Shown here: positions 8,358 through 17,630 of the stretch, in pieces | How the letters are laid out: each line of letters begins with the position of its first letter | Position numbering within the stretch: the stretch's first letter is position 1 | Assembly: GCF_022229005.1 (NCBI RefSeq) | Contig: NZ_JAKKFD010000077.1 | Coordinates: 17,229-81,228 of the forward strand | Reading direction: 5' to 3' | Length of the DNA stretch: 64,000 nt | DNA from: Micromonospora trifolii | GTDB lineage: Bacteria; Actinomycetota; Actinomycetes; Mycobacteriales; Micromonosporaceae | Translations under genes and position numbers: made by a program | Notes under the pieces: model-generated | Databases searched by the model: none | What the model was told of the DNA's origin: nothing | Seen by the model: the letters and a program-made list of their open reading frames with translations, nothing else

Positions 8358-8368
8358 CGAAAGTTTCG
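8358..8368. promoter_or_regulatory. Candidate operator CGAAAGTTTCG upstream of the xylanase
   Basis: Five-base arms CGAAA and TTTCG flank a central G. A related half-conserved copy (GGAAGTTTTC) follows at 8413-8422. Palindromes of the CGAAA-N-TTTCG type are known upstream of actinomycete xylanase genes. The remainder of the 330-bp gap (8263-8592) holds the terminator above and a GTTTCCGG-rich stretch at 8466-8480; no gene is evident. Confidence 0.5.
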
Positions 8369-8592
8369 ACCGCTAGCCACTCAGCGCTACGCAGGTCATG
8401 TGATGAATTTCCGGAAGTTTTCAGCGTTGACGACCAGACATAGATCGGCTTAACGTTTCGAGCGGGTTTCCGGTTTCCGGCCGGAACTACCGGCGTCACC
8501 CAACCAGCTCGCGTCTTCACCCGGCCAACACCGGACCCTCACCTCCTAGATCGACATCTATCTATTGATCGTCTGGAAGGGCAGGCAGGCAC

Positions 8593-9786
8593 ATGAAGTT
8601 AAGACAGTGGTCGACCGTCGGCCTCGTCGCCGTCGCGACCATCGCCACGCTGAACACGGTGCCGGCGACCGCGAGTCGGCCGTACGACCCCACGACGCAG
8701 AGCCTCGGCACCCTCGGCCTGCGCCACGGCCTGCACGTCGGCACCGCGGTGAGCATGGATGCCCTCAACGACGCCAGCGACCCGCAGTACCGCAAGCTGG
8801 CCTCCTCCGAGTTCGCCTCGGTCACCGCCGAGAACGTGATGAAGTGGGAGAGCCTGGAGCCGACCCGCGGCACCTACAACTGGGGGCCGGCCGACCAGTT
8901 CGTCGAGTTCGCCAAGCGCAACCGGCAGAGCGTGCGCGGTCACGTGTTGGTCTGGCACAACCAGTTGCCCGCCTGGTTGACCAGCGGCGTCGCCGACGGT
9001 TCCATCAGCAAGCAGGAGTTGCGCGAGCTGCTGCGCAAACACATCACCACAGTCGTCAACCGCTACAAGGGCAAGATCTGGCAGTGGGACGTGGTCAACG
9101 AGGCGGTCAGCGACCCGTGGGACACCCCGTCGACCCTGCACTACAAGGGCTTCTGGGCGCAGAACCTCGGGCCCGGCTACATCGCTGACGCGTTCCGCTG
9201 GGCGCGGGCCGCCGACCCGAAGGCCCTGCTGTTCTACAACGACTACAACATCGAGGCGTTCGGCTCGGGCAACCCGGCGGACGACAAGACCCAGTTCGTG
9301 TACGACATGACCAAGAGCCTGCGTGCCCAGGGTGTCCCGATCGACGGCGTCGGCTCCCAGGGCCACCTGGGCACCCAGTACGGCAACTTCGACACCCTCC
9401 AGGTGACCGCCGCGCTGAAGAAGTTCAGCGGACTCGGCGTCGCGACCGCGTTCACCGAGGTCGACGTCCGCAGCCGGCTGACCGACGGCGTCCAGGCGGG
9501 CAACTCGGAGGAGATCAACCCCCGGCTACAGGCGTCGGCCGCGAACTTCAGCGTGCTGATGAAGGCGTGCCTCGCCGTGCGGAGCTGCCTGTCGTACACC
9601 GTCTGGGGTTTCAGTGACAATCATTCGTGGGTGCCGGGCTGGTTCGACGACCCGCCGGAGGGCCTGGCCACCATCTACGACGAGAACTACCAGCCCAAGC
9701 GGGCGTACCAGGAGTTGAAGTCCGACCTGATCTTCGCGGGACCGCCGTACGTCCTGCCCCGCGTCGCACCCAGACCGCGCCGCTGA
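8593..9786 (+). CDS. Secreted endo-1,4-beta-xylanase, GH10
   Basis: The 397-residue protein has a signal peptide (about 1-27, ending A-T-A-S) and then a single GH10 TIM barrel. The acid/base is E170 in W-D-V-V-N-E-A-V and the nucleophile E289 in T-E-V-D-V-R. Other GH10 marks are T-A-E-N-V-M-K-W and H-V-L-V-W-H-N-Q-L-P-A-W. No carbohydrate-binding module is attached. It cleaves internal xylan bonds outside the cell. The gene is monocistronic, bounded by the candidate operator upstream and a terminator downstream. Confidence 0.95.
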   Translation: MKLRQWSTVGLVAVATIATLNTVPATASRPYDPTTQSLGTLGLRHGLHVGTAVSMDALNDASDPQYRKLASSEFASVTAENVMKWESLEPTRGTYNWGPADQFVEFAKRNRQSVRGHVLVWHNQLPAWLTSGVADGSISKQELRELLRKHITTVVNRYKGKIWQWDVVNEAVSDPWDTPSTLHYKGFWAQNLGPGYIADAFRWARAADPKALLFYNDYNIEAFGSGNPADDKTQFVYDMTKSLRAQGVPIDGVGSQGHLGTQYGNFDTLQVTAALKKFSGLGVATAFTEVDVRSRLTDGVQAGNSEEINPRLQASAANFSVLMKACLAVRSCLSYTVWGFSDNHSWVPGWFDDPPEGLATIYDENYQPKRAYQELKSDLIFAGPPYVLPRVAPRPRR

Positions 9787-9801
9787 CGTCCACCTCGCAC
9801 C

Positions 9802-9839
9802 AGGGCCGTGTGGAGCTTCCCGAAGCTCCACACGGCCCT
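9802..9839 (+). terminator. Xylanase terminator
   Basis: A perfect 18-bp stem (9802-9819 with 9822-9839) with only CC between the arms starts 15 bases after the stop. Confidence 0.88.
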
Positions 9840-9955
9840 CGTGCCGCCACGGACGTCGGCGTTCGACTCACGTTCGGTGGTTCCGCTGCGCCATCCGGAC
9901 GCCATCGGAGGGCTGGTGCCGGATCTGCCGGTTTATTGATGGTGTTGGTGTCACT

Positions 9956-10327
9956 ATGGCAGGCGTGGGAACTGCGAAAACTGCCATGCCTGCGATCTCG
10001 CCGCTCACCGGCGATCCCATCAAGCGGGCCGATGCCGAGCGGCTAGCGGGGGTGCTCAAGGCCTTCGCCGATCCGGCGCGACTCCGGTTGCTCAGCCTGA
10101 TCCAGTCCGCGCCGGAAGGTGAGGCGTCAGTGAGTGACCTCACCGCGGCGCTCAATCTGTCCCAGCCGACGGTGAGTCATCACCTTCGGATCCTCACCGA
10201 GGCCGGCCTACTCGAACGCGACAAGCGCGGGGTCTGGGCGTACTACCGCCTGGTGCCCGCCGCGATCGCGCAGATCGCCGACCTGTTGACGCCACCCCGG
10301 AAGCGGGCGACGAAGAGGGCCCGCTGA
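9956..10327 (+). CDS. ArsR-family transcriptional regulator
   Basis: This is a 123-residue winged-helix repressor. The typical A-F-A-D-P-A-R-L-R-L-L-S-L-I helix is followed by the recognition helix L-S-Q-P-T-V-S-H-H-L-R-I-L. The C-terminus is basic (K-R-A-T-K-R-A-R). There is no cysteine in the protein, so the classical ArsR metal thiolate site is absent and sensing must use another site or none. It precedes argS convergently, so its targets are not obvious from context. Confidence 0.85.
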   Translation: MAGVGTAKTAMPAISPLTGDPIKRADAERLAGVLKAFADPARLRLLSLIQSAPEGEASVSDLTAALNLSQPTVSHHLRILTEAGLLERDKRGVWAYYRLVPAAIAQIADLLTPPRKRATKRAR

Positions 10328-10348
10328 CCGGGCCGGGAGGCCGGCTCG

Positions 10349-12067
10349 TCACATCCGCTCCAGCGGGCGGATGCCGAGCAGGTGCAGCCCCTGCCGCAGG
10401 GTCCGGGCGGTCAGCTCGGCCAGCAGCAGCCGGCTCTCCCGCAGCTCGTCCGGGGCACGCAACACCGGGCAGCGCTCGTAGAACGCGTTGAACGCGGTCG
10501 CGAGTCGGTGCAGGTACCCGGCGAGCCGGTGAAACTCGAGACTCCGCTCCAGCTCGCCGACCACAGCGGCGAAGCCGAGCAGCTCGACCGCGAGCGCGCG
10601 CTCCGCCGGCTGCCCCACCACCATGGGCGCGTCCGGCCGCACGGCGGTCCCGGCCCGCCGCAGCACCGACCGGATCCGGGCGTACGCGTACTGGAGGTAG
10701 GGCGCGGTGTTGCCCTCCAGCGCCAGCATCCGCTCCCAGTCCAGGACGTAGTCAGTGGTCCGGTCGACCGACAGGTCGGCGTACTTGACCGCGCCGATGC
10801 CCACCGCCCGGCCGATCTCGTCGGCGGCGTCGGCGTCGAGTTCCGGGTTCCTGCTCCGGGCCAGGTCGGTGGCGCGGGCGACCGCCTCCTCCAACAGCCC
10901 GACCAGCTTCACCGACTCACCGGTGCGGCTGCGCAGCATCCGCCCGTCGGCACCGAGGATGGACCCGAAGCCCAGGTGCTCGGCCCGGGCCGGCGGGCAG
11001 AGCCAACCGGCCGCCTCGGCTACGGCGAACACCATCGCGAAGTGCTGCCGCTGCGGTAGGCCCACGACGTACAGCAGCCGGGTCGCGCCCAACTCGCCGA
11101 CGCGCTGCCGCAGCGCAGCCAGGTCGGTGGCCGGGTAGCCGTACCCGCCGTCGCTCTTGCGCACGATCAGCGGCAACGGCTCACCGTCCCGACCGGTGAA
11201 CCCCGGCGGGAAGACGCACTCGGCCCCACCGCTGGGCTGCAGCAACCCCAGCCGATCCAGGTCGTCGACGACGTCCGGCAGCAGGTCGTTGTAGGCGCTC
11301 TCACCCCGGAAGTCGGCAGCGGACAAGGTGACGTCGAGCAGGTCGTACACGGTCAGGAAGTACCGCTCGGACTGCGTCACCAGCAGCCGCCACAACCGCC
11401 GGGTCCGCTCGTCGCCGCCCTGCAACGCGACCACCCGTAGCCGCGACCGTTCCTGGAACGCCTCGTCGGCGTCGAACTTCACCCGAGCCGCCCGGTAGAA
11501 GGTGTCCAGGTTCCCCATCGACAGGTTCTGCGCGGCTTCGGCCTCACCCAGGTCGACCAGATGCTCGATCAACATGCCGAACGGTGTCCCCCAGTCACCC
11601 AGGTGGTTGGCCCGCACCACCCGGTGCCCGAGCCAGTCCAGCAGCCGCACCGCCGCGTCGCCGATGACTGTGGAGCGGAGATGCCCGACGTGCATCTCCT
11701 TCGCCACGTTGGGCGCCGAGTAGTCGACCACCACGGTCTGCGGCGTCGCTGTCGACGGCACACCGAGCCGGGTATCGCCGGCCAGCCCGGCCACCAGGTC
11801 GGCCAGGGCCCGGTCGGCAACCGTCAGGTTGAGGAAACCAGGCCCGGAGACCTCCGCCGACACCCCGACGTCGTCGAGCACCGCGTGCGCCAGCACCTCC
11901 GCGGCGATGTCGCGCGGCGGGCGGCCGAGCCGCCGGGCCAGCGCCAGCGCCGCGTCGGACTGGAAGTCCGCACGCGGAGAACGCCGCACGAGCGGGTCGA
12001 CCGGGCCGCCGGCCACCGCCGCGAACGCCGGCGCCAGCCGGTCGGACAACAACTTTTCAAGATCCAT
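10349..12067 (-). CDS. argS: Arginyl-tRNA synthetase
   Basis: The 572-residue class I synthetase contains the HIGH-type motif H-V-G-H-L-R-S-T in the context V-A-K-E-M-H-V-G-H. An arginine-binding region follows, then an M-L-R-S-R-T-G segment in place of KMSKS, as is common in ArgS, and a C-terminal anticodon-binding helical domain ending L-G-I-R-P-L-E-R-M. An N-terminal Add1-type domain (about 1-90) is present. It charges tRNA-Arg. The short 3' gap to the arsR gene leaves little room for a terminator. Confidence 0.95.
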   Translation of the reverse strand: MDLEKLLSDRLAPAFAAVAGGPVDPLVRRSPRADFQSDAALALARRLGRPPRDIAAEVLAHAVLDDVGVSAEVSGPGFLNLTVADRALADLVAGLAGDTRLGVPSTATPQTVVVDYSAPNVAKEMHVGHLRSTVIGDAAVRLLDWLGHRVVRANHLGDWGTPFGMLIEHLVDLGEAEAAQNLSMGNLDTFYRAARVKFDADEAFQERSRLRVVALQGGDERTRRLWRLLVTQSERYFLTVYDLLDVTLSAADFRGESAYNDLLPDVVDDLDRLGLLQPSGGAECVFPPGFTGRDGEPLPLIVRKSDGGYGYPATDLAALRQRVGELGATRLLYVVGLPQRQHFAMVFAVAEAAGWLCPPARAEHLGFGSILGADGRMLRSRTGESVKLVGLLEEAVARATDLARSRNPELDADAADEIGRAVGIGAVKYADLSVDRTTDYVLDWERMLALEGNTAPYLQYAYARIRSVLRRAGTAVRPDAPMVVGQPAERALAVELLGFAAVVGELERSLEFHRLAGYLHRLATAFNAFYERCPVLRAPDELRESRLLLAELTARTLRQGLHLLGIRPLERM

Positions 12068-12413
12068 GAGTACGCCGATCTCGCTCGGACCCGCGCCGTC
12101 ACGCGAGCCGTTGACGGGGAGATACGGGCGGACCGAGGACGACCAGCGAACGACCGGCGGCTCGATCCGCCGGTCGCAGGAAACAGGTCAGCGCGGGCGG
12201 GCGACGGATCGCCGGCGTCGCCCCGCACCGACCTGGACGTCACACGACAGTCCGGTGCACTGAGCGATCACGCTGGTCATGCGGGGCAGCCTAGCGGCCC
12301 GGCCGACGCGACGACACCGAGATTCCCGTCGTCCGGCCGCTGCCCGAGGCACCACGTGGTCGTTTCAGTCGACACCGGGCAGGGAACTGCCTCGGGACAG
12401 ACGAGGGGTGATT
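12068..12413. other. Divergent intergenic region between argS and a lipoprotein gene
   Basis: This 346-bp stretch has no convincing gene. It must hold the argS promoter and that of the lipoprotein. I see no clear palindrome beyond GC-rich hairpins and a GAGGGG ribosome-binding site at 12403-12408. Confidence 0.5.
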
Positions 12414-13169
12414 ATGAGCCGATACACACCACTGCCGATGGCCCGTACGCGACGCGCGCTCGCGCTGTTCGGCACCGTCGCACTCGCCGCTGCCTGCACC
12501 TCCACCGAGGCTCCGCCCGGCTCGGCCCCGGCGACCACCTCGTCGGCCACCGCGTCGGCGTCGGCGCCCGCCACCGACTCACCGTCCCCGAGCGCGAGCA
12601 CCCAGGTGACCATTCCGACCTCGGCCTTCGTCGAGTTGCCCGCCGAGCTGCGGAAGTCTCCGCGACGGACGACGCCCGTCGAGGAGGCCCTGCCGAAGCT
12701 GTGCGGCAACGAGTTCGGCACCGGCGGCCGGCAGGTCACCGCGAGCGCCGCGATGACAGTCACCTACCAGAAGGCCGGCGAGCCCTCCAGCAACGTGCCG
12801 CAGGGGATGATCCACCAGACCATCTTCACCTTCGACGGCGACGGCGCCTCGGGTTACCTGGGCCGTCTCCGCACCGCCGTGCAGGCGTGCCCCTCGTACG
12901 ACCAGTCCGGAAACCGCGTCGCGGTCAAGAGCAAGGCGCTGCCCGGGGTCGGCGACGAGGCGATGCTGCTGACCCTCACCTGGCCCGAGACGAGCCTGAA
13001 CGGCGAACGCACCGGCGGCACCGCGTCCAGCCAGATCGCTGTGGCCCGCGTCGACAGCGCGGTGACGGTCTTCGACGACGAGGGCTGGGAGGGCACCAGC
13101 GGCAACCCCGCCATCCTGGACCGGGTCGTCCGCGACGGCGTACGCACCATCGACGCCTGGCAGCGGTAA
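12414..13169 (+). CDS. Putative lipoprotein of unknown function
   Basis: This 251-residue protein has a short basic N-terminus, a hydrophobic stretch and a lipobox-like L-A-A-A-C at about residues 23-27. A Ser/Thr/Ala/Pro-rich linker follows, then a compact domain from about residue 65. ATG 12414 is preferred because GAGGGG lies six bases upstream; an ATG at 12438 is possible. I recognise no catalytic motif. The domain resembles uncharacterised surface lipoproteins of actinomycetes. Confidence 0.7.
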   Translation: MSRYTPLPMARTRRALALFGTVALAAACTSTEAPPGSAPATTSSATASASAPATDSPSPSASTQVTIPTSAFVELPAELRKSPRRTTPVEEALPKLCGNEFGTGGRQVTASAAMTVTYQKAGEPSSNVPQGMIHQTIFTFDGDGASGYLGRLRTAVQACPSYDQSGNRVAVKSKALPGVGDEAMLLTLTWPETSLNGERTGGTASSQIAVARVDSAVTVFDDEGWEGTSGNPAILDRVVRDGVRTIDAWQR

Positions 13170-13352
13170 CCCGCACGCCCGGCAGCAGCGCAGGGCTTCC
13201 ACCGATCGGTTCGATCCTCGGTCGAATCATGGACACCTGGACGCGAGTCACGCTCGCGCCGGAAGACTTGAGGATCACGGTCCACAGTGGCAGACGCGAC
13301 TACGTTTGGCAGCCACCCGGACCATCAGCGTTGGTCGGTGGAGGGGGTCGTC

Positions 13353-13841
13353 ATGTCAGATGGTCAGGGAACGAAGGCGCCGTGGAATCCGCCGCGGTGG
13401 TTCATCCGACTGGCCTGGTCGGTGCACCGGGGCCTGTACCGGGTCACCGGCAGCCGCGTCGGGCTGTGGCGACCGCGCGAGCACCGGTGGGGCACGCTGC
13501 GGTTGCTCACGACCGGTCGCCGCACCGGTCAGCAGCGCGGCGTCATTCTCGCGTACTTCGAGGATGGCCCGAACCTGGTCGGGGTGGCGATGAACGGGTG
13601 GGGCGAAGGTGCCCCCGCCTGGTGGCTCAACCTCCAGGCACACCCGGACGCGTCGGTCGAGCTGGCCGACGGGCGGCGGCTGGTCCGCGGCCGGGCCGCC
13701 ACCGACGACGAGCGGTCGCGACTGTGGCCACGCTGGCGCGAGGCCGACAAGAACTTCGAGGCCCACGCGGCGCGGCGATCGACGGAGACAACTGTGGTGG
13801 TGCTGGAACCCCGACCGGGTGACGACTCCCCAACGTCGTGA
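13353..13841 (+). CDS. DDN-type nitroreductase / F420H2-dependent quinone reductase family protein
   Basis: The 162-residue protein has the split-barrel pattern of the deazaflavin-dependent nitroreductase family: T-T-G-R-R-T-G-Q-Q-R near residue 53, W-W-L-N-L-Q-A-H-P near 89-97, and V-R-G-R-A-A-T-D-D-E-R. Members reduce quinones or nitro compounds with F420H2. ATG 13353 is chosen for a GGAGGGGG site 6-13 bases upstream. Cofactor use is by family, not visible in the sequence. Confidence 0.78.
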   Translation: MSDGQGTKAPWNPPRWFIRLAWSVHRGLYRVTGSRVGLWRPREHRWGTLRLLTTGRRTGQQRGVILAYFEDGPNLVGVAMNGWGEGAPAWWLNLQAHPDASVELADGRRLVRGRAATDDERSRLWPRWREADKNFEAHAARRSTETTVVVLEPRPGDDSPTS

Positions 13842-13858
13842 TGCGACCGACGGATTCG

Positions 13859-15826
13859 TCAGCCCTGGATCCGTTGGTGGCTCTCCTTCAGGTTCGCGTC
13901 GTAGCCGGCGGCCTGGAGGGCGAACAGTTCGGCGTACCGACCGCCGGTGGCGACGAGGTCGGCGTGCGTGCCGGCCTCGACCAGGCGGCCGTGGTGCAGG
14001 ACGAAGATCCGGTCGGCGTGCCGGACGTTGGCGAGCCGGTGCGTGATGAGGATGGTGGTGGCACGACCTCTCCGGTCCCGAATGGTCTGGAACAGGGCGT
14101 CCTCAGCGCGGGGGTCGAGCGCGGAGGACGGCTCATCCATGATCAGGAGTTCGGCGTCGCGCAGGAAACCACGGGCTGCGGTGATGCGCTGCCACTGCCC
14201 ACCGGAGAGGTCCTGGCCTCGCGCGAAGGTCCGGTCGAGCAGCGTCTCGTACCCGTGCGGCAGTTCGTTGATCATGTCGTGGGCGACCGCGCGGCCGGCG
14301 GCGGCCTCGATGCGATCCTGCCGGGCCTCGCTGTCGACGTCGCCGATGGCGATGTTCGTGGCCGCGGTGAACGGCCACTTGTGGTATTCCTGCGTCACCA
14401 CCGCGATGCGGGCCCGCAGCCCGTCGACGTCCCAGTCCGACAACGGGCGGCCGTTCCACTCGATACTGCCCTCGGTGGGGGCGCGGAGGCTGGCGATCAT
14501 CGCGGCGAGGGTCGTCTTGCCCGACCCGTTCTCCCCGACGAATGCGACAGTCTGCCCCGCGGTGATCGTCAACGTGACGCCGTCGACGGCGGGGTCGTCC
14601 CGATCGGGGTAGCGCAGGCTCACCTCGTTGACTGTCAACTCCCGCAGCCGATCCGGGTCGGCCGCGGTCACCTGTCCGTCGCTGGCCGGCAGGTAGGCAT
14701 CGGCGCGGTTCATGAAGCCGGTGTAGTCGCCGAAGTGCTGCCCCTCGGTGTAGACGTGGTCGACCTGGAACGTGGCGATGGCCAGGGACCGTTGCGCGGA
14801 CTGCACCGCGATGACGCAGGTCGCCGCCGCGGCGAGCGGGATCTGCCCGTCGAGGAGCAGCAACCCGAGCAGTGCGTAGACGGTGCCGGTCGCGAGGCCA
14901 CCGACGATGGCCCCGACGGTGGTGGTCGTGGTCACCCGCCGGGCCAGGGCGAGTTGGATGTCGGTCTCCACCTGCATCACCCGGTCGTACTGGTCGAGCA
15001 GGAACCGGCGTAGCCCGTAGGAGCGCAACTCCGGGGCCGAGGCGCGTTCGGCCATCAACTTGTGCAGCAGCCACAGTCGACGTCGGCGCACCGATCCGGC
15101 GGTGTACGTCCGGTAGCGCAGATGCCCGGCTCGCAACGACGCCCAGGCGTTGGGCACCGTGGCGACCAGCAGCGCCAGCAGCAGCAGCGGATGGATGACG
15201 ATGACGGCGGCCGCCACGGCGAGCAACCCGGCCAGCCCGGCGAGCAGGTTCATCGACGACTGCACAAGGCCGATCGTCGACTCGGTGCCGCGGGAGGCGC
15301 GTTCCATGTCATCGGCGAACGCGTCGGCGTCGAACGCCTCCAACCGGACCGCTGTGGACACCTCGAACAGGCCCCGTTCGACCTCACGGCTCACCCGAGG
15401 CGTCAAGCCGTTCTGCGCGTACCCGGTGGCGATGCCCATCCCCGCGCGGAGCGCGACAGTCGCCGCCAGCACGGCCAGCGCGGGCAGCGCCGCCCGCACC
15501 TTGTCGGCGGTCGGTCCGCCGGCGAACAGCTCCACCAACACCCGCTGCGTGGCCAACAGGCCGAAGGCCGCCATCACCCCCGCACCGACAGTGGCAGCGG
15601 CCACCACACCGGTACGGAGCCGGTCCGCGCGCCAACTGATACCGAGGGCCGTCCAGACGAGCCGGGGCAACTCCGCGAAGACGGCGAAGACGCCGGCCTC
15701 CGCGCGCGCCCGCACCCCCGTCTCCCACCACATCTCCCGCAGTTCCGGCAGCACCGACTCCGTGCGCCCGGGGTGAGGCTTGCCGGGATCGAAGCGGTGG
15801 GCCTCTGCGGTGGCGGTCTCGCTCAT
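13859..15826 (-). CDS. ABC transporter with fused membrane and ATPase domains (exporter type)
   Basis: The 655-residue half-transporter has an N-terminal six-helix membrane domain (about 65-360) and a C-terminal nucleotide-binding domain (about 395-630). The ATPase carries Walker A G-E-N-G-S-G-K-T-T, signature L-S-G-G-Q-W-Q-R, Walker B L-L-I-M-D-E-P and an H-loop (I-T-H-R). A second half is absent, so it should act as a homodimer exporting a peptide, lipid or drug. It shares a strand with the MarR gene upstream, about 150 bp away. Confidence 0.88.
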   Translation of the reverse strand: MSETATAEAHRFDPGKPHPGRTESVLPELREMWWETGVRARAEAGVFAVFAELPRLVWTALGISWRADRLRTGVVAAATVGAGVMAAFGLLATQRVLVELFAGGPTADKVRAALPALAVLAATVALRAGMGIATGYAQNGLTPRVSREVERGLFEVSTAVRLEAFDADAFADDMERASRGTESTIGLVQSSMNLLAGLAGLLAVAAAVIVIHPLLLLALLVATVPNAWASLRAGHLRYRTYTAGSVRRRRLWLLHKLMAERASAPELRSYGLRRFLLDQYDRVMQVETDIQLALARRVTTTTTVGAIVGGLATGTVYALLGLLLLDGQIPLAAAATCVIAVQSAQRSLAIATFQVDHVYTEGQHFGDYTGFMNRADAYLPASDGQVTAADPDRLRELTVNEVSLRYPDRDDPAVDGVTLTITAGQTVAFVGENGSGKTTLAAMIASLRAPTEGSIEWNGRPLSDWDVDGLRARIAVVTQEYHKWPFTAATNIAIGDVDSEARQDRIEAAAGRAVAHDMINELPHGYETLLDRTFARGQDLSGGQWQRITAARGFLRDAELLIMDEPSSALDPRAEDALFQTIRDRRGRATTILITHRLANVRHADRIFVLHHGRLVEAGTHADLVATGGRYAELFALQAAGYDANLKESHQRIQG

Positions 15827-15979
15827 CGACGTACCTCCGGGCGCAGCCGTCGCCTTTCCCTGCCGGGCCGGCGGGGTGGCGGCTTTCTGGAGGATTGGAC
15901 CACCCGAACATAGCTCTCGGCAATCGTCCGAACACTAGCCGTTATGGATGCGATATTGCGGGGCAGGCGCCCTGGCGCC

Positions 15980-16471
15980 TCACTGCGCGCGCGGAACGTC
16001 GAGGCGCGCTCGCAACGCCGTGGCGATCTCGCCCGCCGCGACGATCTGCTCCGGGGTGAGGGCGTCGACGAAGAGCTCCCGGATGGCGCGCAGGTGGGGG
16101 AAGGTGGCTCCCCTGAACGCCTCGGCGCCGGCCGTCGTGAGCAGCACCTCCGCCCCGCGGGGAACCGTGGCGGACTCCTGGCGACGAATCAGGCCGCGCC
16201 GCTCCATCCGCCCGAGATGGTGGGAGAGCCGGCTGCGCTCCCACCCGATGTGCGAGGCGAGTTCGGACGACCGCATGGCCTGACCCTCCGCCTCACTGAG
16301 GGCGAGGAGCACCGAGTAGTCCCCGGTCGAGAGCGAGGAGTCGCCCTGTAGGCGGGACTCGAGCCGGGAGCCGAGCGCTGCAGTGGTCTCGATGAAGTCC
16401 CGCCAGATCCGCAGCTCGTCGGCGGTCGGGAGCTGGCGTCCGCCCCGCCGGCCGGGTGTGGCCTCCGTCAT
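15980..16471 (-). CDS. MarR-family regulator
   Basis: This 163-residue winged-helix protein has the MarR core: L-A-L-S-E-A-E-G-Q-A-M-R-S-S-E-L-A-S-H-I-G, recognition helix W-E-R-S-R-L-S-H-H-L-G-R-M-E-R-R-G-L-I, then a wing with R-R-Q. It is divergent from two flavin oxidoreductase genes, with twin palindromes between them, so it most likely represses that operon and itself and releases DNA on binding a small phenolic or oxidant. The ligand is unknown. Confidence 0.88.
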   Translation of the reverse strand: MTEATPGRRGGRQLPTADELRIWRDFIETTAALGSRLESRLQGDSSLSTGDYSVLLALSEAEGQAMRSSELASHIGWERSRLSHHLGRMERRGLIRRQESATVPRGAEVLLTTAGAEAFRGATFPHLRAIRELFVDALTPEQIVAAGEIATALRARLDVPRAQ

Positions 16472-16486
16472 CTCACTCTCCCGGGA

Positions 16487-16528
16487 ATTGACGTGTCAAT
16501 CGCCAAGTTAGCATCATTGACACGTCAA
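16487..16528. promoter_or_regulatory. Twin MarR operators, TTGACGTGTCAA-type
   Basis: Two near-perfect palindromes, ATTGACGTGTCAAT (16487-16500) and TTGACACGTCAA (16517-16528), are reverse complements of one another in the core. Their centres are 29 bp apart, about three helical turns. They sit in the 109-bp gap between the marR start and the first LLM gene, the expected place for shared control. Confidence 0.8.
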
Positions 16529-16580
16529 CCGGTAGGTCCACTCCAGTGGATCGCCGGCGGATTGCACCGAGGAGGAGACG

Positions 16581-17630
16581 ATGGCAGCTGCAGACTTCGA
16601 GCTGGGGCTCAACTCGTTCGGGGAGGTGGCCACCGACGGCGACCGGGTCCTCAGCGACGCCGAGACCGTACGGCTACTCGTGGACGAGGCACGGCTCGCC
16701 GAGTCGGCCGGGATCGACGTGTTCAGCGTCGGTGAGCACTACCGCGAGGGCCACAACGACTCGGCGACACCCGTGTTGCTGGCGGCGGTCGCGACGGCGA
16801 CCGAGCGAATTCGCCTCGGCACCTCGGTCACAGTGCTCAGCACCAACGACCCGGTACGGCTCTACCACGAGTTCTCCACCCTCGACGCCGTCTCCAACGG
16901 CCGCGCCCAGATTGTCCTCGGACGCGCATCGGCGACCGAATCGTTTCCGCTGTTCGGTTACGACCTGACCGACTACGAGAGGTTGTTCGAGGAGAAGCTG
17001 GACCTCTTCCTGCGGCTTCAGCAGGACGAACCCGTCACCTGGTCCGGCACGGTACGAACCCCGCTGACCGCGCAGCGGCTGCACCCCCGGATGCGGGCCG
17101 GTGGCATCCCGACCTGGATCGGCGTCGGGGGAAGCCCGAACTCTGTGGTCCGCGCCGCCCGGCACGGACTTCCGCTCATGCTCGCGATCATCGGCGGGCG
17201 GCCGCAGCGCTTCGCCGGCCACGTCGACCTCTACACCCGGGCGCTCGAACAATTCGGGCATACCCTGCAGCCAATCGGGCAGCACTCACTCGGCCTTGTC
17301 GCAGACACCGACGAGGAGGCGGTGGAGACGTGGTGGCGATACTGGCAGCCGGTCGTGGCGGCCCTGGCCGCCGAACGCGGCTTCTACAAACCGGACCGCG
17401 TGCGCTACGAGGCCGAGATCGACCACGGGGCGCTCTTCGTCGGTTCACCCGAGACGGTGGCGCAGAAGATCGCCACTGTCGCTCGCGACCTGCGGCTGAG
17501 CCGCTTCGACCTGAAGTACGACATCATGCACCTGCCCCGCGAGGCACGCGCGCGCACCATCCAACTGCTGGGCAGTGAGGTCGCGCCGCGGGTCCGGGAG
17601 CTGCTGGCTAAGGAGCCCAACAATGTCTGA
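16581..17630 (+). CDS. LLM-class flavin-dependent oxidoreductase (first of a pair)
   Basis: The 349-residue protein is a luciferase-like TIM barrel. Marks are G-E-H-Y-R-E near residue 52, T-E-R-I-R-L-G-T-S-V-T-V-L-S, F-S-T-L-D-A-V-S-N-G-R-A and P-T-W-I-G-V-G-G-S-P. Enzymes of this class use FMNH2 or F420 for monooxygenation or hydride transfer. A GGAGGAGA ribosome-binding site precedes the ATG. It overlaps the second LLM gene by eight bases. Confidence 0.87.
   Translation: MAAADFELGLNSFGEVATDGDRVLSDAETVRLLVDEARLAESAGIDVFSVGEHYREGHNDSATPVLLAAVATATERIRLGTSVTVLSTNDPVRLYHEFSTLDAVSNGRAQIVLGRASATESFPLFGYDLTDYERLFEEKLDLFLRLQQDEPVTWSGTVRTPLTAQRLHPRMRAGGIPTWIGVGGSPNSVVRAARHGLPLMLAIIGGRPQRFAGHVDLYTRALEQFGHTLQPIGQHSLGLVADTDEEAVETWWRYWQPVVAALAAERGFYKPDRVRYEAEIDHGALFVGSPETVAQKIATVARDLRLSRFDLKYDIMHLPREARARTIQLLGSEVAPRVRELLAKEPNNV

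Noticed and set aside
11561..13822. A 753-residue plus-strand frame across argS, the lipoprotein and the nitroreductase
   Set aside because: It crosses three recognisable genes in other frames and has no conserved motif.
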